In this document: positions 3,492 through 6,359 of the stretch, piece after piece | How the letters are laid out: the number at the start of each line of letters is the position of its first letter | Numbering within the stretch: the first letter of the stretch is position 1 | Translations under genes and position numbers: made by a program | From: an uncultured Selenomonadales bacterium | GTDB lineage: Bacteria > Bacillota > Negativicutes > Selenomonadales > Selenomonadaceae | Length of the DNA: 6,359 nt | NCBI GenBank assembly: GCA_946547205.1 | Contig: CAMNPA010000079.1 | Location: forward strand, 1 to 6,359 | Direction: 5' to 3' | Notes under the pieces: model-generated | Databases searched by the model: none | Seen by the model: the letters and a program-made list of their open reading frames with translations, nothing else | What the model was told of the DNA's origin: nothing

Positions 3492-5939
3492 TTATTGCTT
3501 GACGAGCTTTGTTCCGCTGATTCGATAAGCAGAGCCGTTGACGTGGAAGGTCGTGGCATCGAAATCGCGCAGTGTGATGGCTTTGGACGTGCTGCCGACT
3601 TTGAAGTAGACTTCGCCTTTCGATTTGCTGTAGGACGTTGAGAATGTACCCGTGATTTTGAGCAGGTCATTGTTCTCGAAGCCGTAGATAATATCTTTGC
3701 CGTCGCCTTTGCCGTAGATGAACGTTTCATCTCCGATGCCGCCCCATAAGCTGTCGTTGCCGGTGCCGCCTTTAATGGTGTTGTTGTAGCCGCCCGATAA
3801 ACTGATTCTGTCGTTGCCGGAACCTGCGTCGATTGAAGTCCGCGCGCTCTCGTAAAGTTTAATCGTGTCCTTGCCGGAGCCGCCGATTAAAATTGAATCC
3901 CGGCTGTTATCGTAAATGGAATCATTGCCCGAGCCCGCGACTATCGACGCATGATCGCCGTGTTCATTTTTAATTTTGTCGTTGCCCGCGCCGCTTGAGA
4001 TTGTGACGTAATGCCCGTCGTCTTCGTAGGTGCTGATGTTGTGAATGCTGTCGTTGCCGTCGCCGGTGCTGATTGACGATTGTTTTCCGTTGTAGCAATA
4101 GACGCTGTCCTTGCCGTCGCCGCCGAGGATTGTCGTATAGAAACTGCGATTGTAAATTGAATCGTCGCCTTCACCCGCGATTATCGAAGTGTTGTTGCCG
4201 AACGTGTTGCTGATAGTGTCGTTATCGTCGCCGCTGTCGATTGTCACATTGGAGCCGGAATTAGTGATGAAATCTTTGCCCGCGCCGCCGTAAATTTTTA
4301 CGTCTTTGCCCACGTCGCTGAATACGACTTCACCGTTTCTATATCCGTTGCCGTAATTGCGTATAATATCGTTGCCGTCTCCGCCGACAAGCGTTGCGCA
4401 GTTGCCGAAATTGGTTATGGTGTCGGAGCCCGCGCCGCCGTTCATCGAAACCTTTTGAGCATCTGTGCCGATGTCATTAGGTTCGTTCCAAAGAATATCA
4501 TTGCCTGCACCGCCTAGCAGAGTGATTTTATTGCCGCCTCTGTTGCCCAAATCATCATTGCCGCTGCCGCCGAGAATTTTTACATTGCTTGCATTTTCAT
4601 TATGAACGGAGTCATTGCCCGCGCCGCTTGAAATGGAAACATTGCTGCCCGAATTGTTGATGGTGTCGTTACCGTCGCCGCTGTCGATTGTGACGTTCGC
4701 GCCGGAATTAGTGATGAAATCTTTGCCCGCGCCGCCGCTGATTGAAACTTTGTCTCCGACGCTTAAAATTGAATCGTTACCGTCGCCGCCGCGCAGTGTG
4801 CAACCGTCCGGGCGATCGCTTTGGTTTAATTGGCTCATAATCGAATCGTTACCTGCACCGCCGATTATCGAAACGTTGGCGGCTCCGTAGTTTTCAATGT
4901 AATCTGCGCCTGCGCCTGCGTTTATTTTCGCATTGACGGCAAAGTTTCTAATGTCGTCATTTCCTCTGAACGTCTGAACCAAAGCATCGGAAGTGTTTAT
5001 TGTAAACAAATCGCCTGCCTGCCGAGCAAGATAGCGCAGGAACATGAATCCGCCGGCATAAGAATTGGTACCGGCTTCAGAGTTCAACATTTTCTTAAGG
5101 AGTGTCGAATTGCCCGCCATTTCCAACATGCCGTTAGCGTCAGTGTTGCCGACCGTGAGTTCGGGTATGCCTTCAGTGATAAATTTAGGCAGGCTGTTTC
5201 CCGTCAAGTAGTCGATATTCGCGAACATAACGGCGTGCGTGAATTCATGCGCCAACAAACGATCAAGATATGCTGATGATATATTCGACTTGCCGTTAGG
5301 ATCGCCGATGTTGACTGATGAGCCGAAGAAACGCATGTCAACTTTCATGCTGAGCGAATCGGCTTTGTTGGAAGTGTAATGAGCACCGGTTTCGGCTCCG
5401 GCATGACCGCTTTCCGAGGTGTAGAAATTGAATTCAAGTTCTTTGACCGTTGCGGAAGATTTATCTGTGAAGCTGAAATTGTCGCCGTAGCTTTCCGCAA
5501 TCAAGTCGAGCGCACCTTTTGCCCACCACGTGTAGAGACCTTGCCAGATAAATTTTTCGGAGGCATTCAAGTCGCTGAATTTTTTGCCGCCGCCGAGCTT
5601 GATAGTCAAACCGTTGACCGTGAACGAACTTTTCTTGAAATTTTTGAGCTTGCCGCTTTCGGGCACGATTGATTCATTAGTTTTAGTCGTTGAGCCGCCC
5701 GCGTCCGAGCCGGTTATTGCGCCGGTGTCGTCGTTGTCGAGGTCAATGCCGCAATAAGTCTTCAAAAAATCGTCGGCACTCTTGGCATTCTTGCAGTCGC
5801 TTATCATTGCGTTTCTCAGATCTTTAAAACTTTTGAACGTCGAGCAATTCCTTATCGCCTCGTCGAGAACTGCCGTTCCCGATAAAGTCGACGTGTCCAA
5901 AGACGCCATAAACTTTTTGATAACTTCTTGTTGTGTCAT
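3492..5939 (-). CDS. Secreted-type zinc metallopeptidase with RTX calcium-binding repeats
   Basis: An 815-residue protein without signal peptide or membrane segment. Order: an N-terminal helical region (1-65), a Ser/Thr/Gly-rich linker (about 70-100), a peptidase-like domain (about 100-335), a long RTX array (about 338-735) and a C-terminal cap (736-815). The peptidase domain carries HEFTH (231-235) and, 20 residues later, TEG with Glu256, the gluzincin pattern in which two His and a downstream Glu bind zinc and Glu232 acts as base. About 19 GGxGxD-type motifs (GGAGND, GGDGND, SGAGND) recur every 18-19 residues, predicting a calcium-dependent beta-roll. Lack of a signal peptide plus C-terminal RTX suggests type I secretion; no such exporter is in the window. 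The start is ATG 5939, with GAGGAG (5954-5949) nine bases upstream; an upstream in-frame ATG at 5972 lacks such a site and sits at the expected transcription start. Protease activity and substrate are inferred. Confidence 0.88.
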   Translation of the reverse strand: MTQQEVIKKFMASLDTSTLSGTAVLDEAIRNCSTFKSFKDLRNAMISDCKNAKSADDFLKTYCGIDLDNDDTGAITGSDAGGSTTKTNESIVPESGKLKNFKKSSFTVNGLTIKLGGGKKFSDLNASEKFIWQGLYTWWAKGALDLIAESYGDNFSFTDKSSATVKELEFNFYTSESGHAGAETGAHYTSNKADSLSMKVDMRFFGSSVNIGDPNGKSNISSAYLDRLLAHEFTHAVMFANIDYLTGNSLPKFITEGIPELTVGNTDANGMLEMAGNSTLLKKMLNSEAGTNSYAGGFMFLRYLARQAGDLFTINTSDALVQTFRGNDDIRNFAVNAKINAGAGADYIENYGAANVSIIGGAGNDSIMSQLNQSDRPDGCTLRGGDGNDSILSVGDKVSISGGAGKDFITNSGANVTIDSGDGNDTINNSGSNVSISSGAGNDSVHNENASNVKILGGSGNDDLGNRGGNKITLLGGAGNDILWNEPNDIGTDAQKVSMNGGAGSDTITNFGNCATLVGGDGNDIIRNYGNGYRNGEVVFSDVGKDVKIYGGAGKDFITNSGSNVTIDSGDDNDTISNTFGNNTSIIAGEGDDSIYNRSFYTTILGGDGKDSVYCYNGKQSSISTGDGNDSIHNISTYEDDGHYVTISSGAGNDKIKNEHGDHASIVAGSGNDSIYDNSRDSILIGGSGKDTIKLYESARTSIDAGSGNDRISLSGGYNNTIKGGTGNDSLWGGIGDETFIYGKGDGKDIIYGFENNDLLKITGTFSTSYSKSKGEVYFKVGSTSKAITLRDFDATTFHVNGSAYRISGTKLVKQ
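3720..4928 (-). repeat. Coding tandem repeats (RTX array), period about 54-57 bases
   Basis: Codons 338-740 form an imperfect minisatellite with roughly 19 units. Each unit pairs a calcium-loop motif (GGxGxDxI) with a second strand such as NSGxNVTI. Units start near residues 360, 384, 402, 420, 438, 457, 477, 501, 519, 551, 569, 588, 606, 625, 649, 668, 686, 705 and 724. Most steps are 18-20 residues, a few 24, and one is 32. Confidence 0.9.
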
Positions 5940-5979
5940 AAAAATCATCTCCTCAAAAATTTTTAACATCATGTTGCGT

Positions 5980-6009
5980 ATTATAATAGTTATTTTTTTT
6001 TTTTGTCAA
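5980..6009 (-). promoter_or_regulatory. Promoter of the RTX metallopeptidase gene
   Basis: On the - strand, consensus TTGACA (6009-6004) and consensus TATAAT (5985-5980) are separated by 18 bases, most of which is an unbroken A run continuing from the -35 box (12 A in all, 6004-5993). The expected start is near 5973, leaving a leader of about 33 bases with GAGGAG before ATG 5939. Both hexamers are perfect sigma-70-type matches; only the spacing is one base longer than optimal. Confidence 0.85.
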
Positions 6010-6054
6010 TTCTGTTGCGAGCATTCTTGCAAAAAAAATTTTACTGCTGCTAAT

Positions 6055-6093
6055 GACAAGCCGTTCAAATCGCTTTTAGTCCTTAGGCTTGTC
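6055..6093. promoter_or_regulatory. Inverted repeat upstream of secA, candidate operator
   Basis: GACAAGCC (6055-6062) and GGCTTGTC (6086-6093) are a perfect 8-bp inverted repeat with 23 bases between, so the arm centres are 31 bp apart, about three helical turns. The right arm overlaps the -35 box of the secA promoter. No T-run follows, so it is not a terminator. Regulator unknown. Confidence 0.45.
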
Positions 6094-6142
6094 CCTTCGC
6101 CGTTGATTTGATATACTTGCCGCAAAAAAATTTGGCAAGGAG
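6089..6142 (+). promoter_or_regulatory. Promoter and ribosome site of secA
   Basis: TTGTCC (6089-6094), a 17-base spacer, and TATACT (6112-6117) form a reasonable promoter, with start expected near 6124. AAGGAG (6137-6142) lies eight bases before the TTG start at 6151. CTTGCC (6116-6121) is complementary to GGCAAG (6134-6139), which overlaps the ribosome site. Transcription would have to start upstream of about 6117 for this hairpin to form in the mRNA. Confidence 0.65.
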
Positions 6143-6150
6143 TGATAATT

Positions 6151-6359
6151 TTGTTCGAGTTCTTGAAAAGATTTTTGGGCGACAACAACGACAAGGAGAT
6201 CAAACGTCTGCAAAAGACCGTCGATAAAATCAACGCGCTGGAAAGTCAAATGCAAAACCTAACCGACGACAGATTGACATCGTCGACAGAAAAATTTCGC
6301 GAACGACTTCAACACGGCGAAACTCTCAACGACTTGTTGCCCGAAGCGTTTGCAGTTTG
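6151..6359 (+). CDS. secA: Preprotein translocase ATPase SecA, N-terminal fragment (runs off window)
   Basis: The first 69 codons of SecA, the cytoplasmic/peripheral ATPase that drives unfolded preproteins through SecYEG. The N-terminus MFEFLKRFLGDNNDKEIKRL, the VDKINALE segment (25-32), KFRERLQHGETLNDLLPEAF (49-68) all match the conserved start of the family; the nucleotide-binding motifs lie beyond the window edge. It starts at TTG 6151, fixed by AAGGAG eight bases upstream and by SecA's usual start just before the FLKRxxG segment. Like the transporter, it uses a TTG start. It is divergent from the RTX gene across a 211-base gap and has its own promoter. No link between Sec and export of the RTX protein should be assumed. 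Confidence 0.95.
   Translation, partial: MFEFLKRFLGDNNDKEIKRLQKTVDKINALESQMQNLTDDRLTSSTEKFRERLQHGETLNDLLPEAFAV

Noticed and set aside
3720..4928. Regularly spaced repeats resembling a CRISPR array
   Set aside because: The units are imperfect, 54-57 bases apart, in frame, and encode RTX motifs. There are no constant direct repeats with unique spacers.
4615..5276. Two overlapping + strand open frames (4615-4890 and 4830-5276) opposite the RTX gene
   Set aside because: They are antisense to a gene with clear motifs and repeats, have low-complexity Pro/Leu/Ser composition produced by the complement of GGxGND codons, and have no ribosome site.
5940..5972. Upstream ATG at 5972 adding 11 residues to the RTX protein
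   Set aside because: It lies at the predicted transcription start with no ribosome site, while ATG 5939 has GAGGAG nine bases upstream.
6006..6233. A 75-codon - strand open frame across the secA start
   Set aside because: It is antisense to the secA promoter and first codons, overlaps the RTX promoter, and has no recognisable product.

Overview
The window looks like a chromosomal segment of an anaerobic Firmicutes-type bacterium, most plausibly a diderm Negativicutes (Selenomonadaceae-like). Three things support this: moderate GC with A/T-rich intergenic runs; a TrpA of the clostridial/Negativicutes type (PTAEG loop, TTDKIFD, MTYANV); and a signal-peptide-less RTX-repeat protein, which suits a cell with an outer membrane. 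The lineage is inferred from protein resemblance, not proven. There are no tRNAs, rRNAs, CRISPR arrays or insertion sequences.

Layout. At the left edge are a few codons that may be the end of trpB, then a complete trpA on the + strand (97-876). After trpA comes a short stretch holding what looks like a decayed second copy of the trpA 3' end, then a bidirectional terminator (967-1011) shared with the opposing genes. From 1027 to 5939 all genes are on the - strand. In transcription order these are a large secreted-type metallopeptidase with RTX repeats (5939 to 3492), an SbmA/BacA/YddA-type ABC transporter fusing permease and ATPase (3428 to 1737), and a small membrane-anchored protein of unknown function (1485 to 1027). 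Diverging from the RTX gene on the + strand is the start of secA (6151 to the window edge).

Two gene starts matter for interpretation. The transporter begins at TTG 3428 behind a strong AGGAGG; the 16 codons upstream that look like an extension are really its promoter (TTGCCA-17-TATACT). The RTX protein begins at ATG 5939, behind a consensus TTGACA-18-TATAAT promoter whose spacer is mostly a run of A.

The most notable structures are: a ~191-bp near-perfect tandem duplication that copied the transporter's last 43 codons and its downstream gap in front of the small gene; the RTX protein's architecture (HEFTH...TEG zinc site plus about 19 calcium motifs spaced 18-19 residues apart, roughly one per turn); the A-tract in its promoter; and a shared sequence (TATACTTGCCGCA-N9-GGCAA) at both the transporter and secA promoters. 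The RTX protein is probably exported by a type I system, but no HlyB/HlyD/TolC-like genes are in the window and the adjacent transporter is not of that type.
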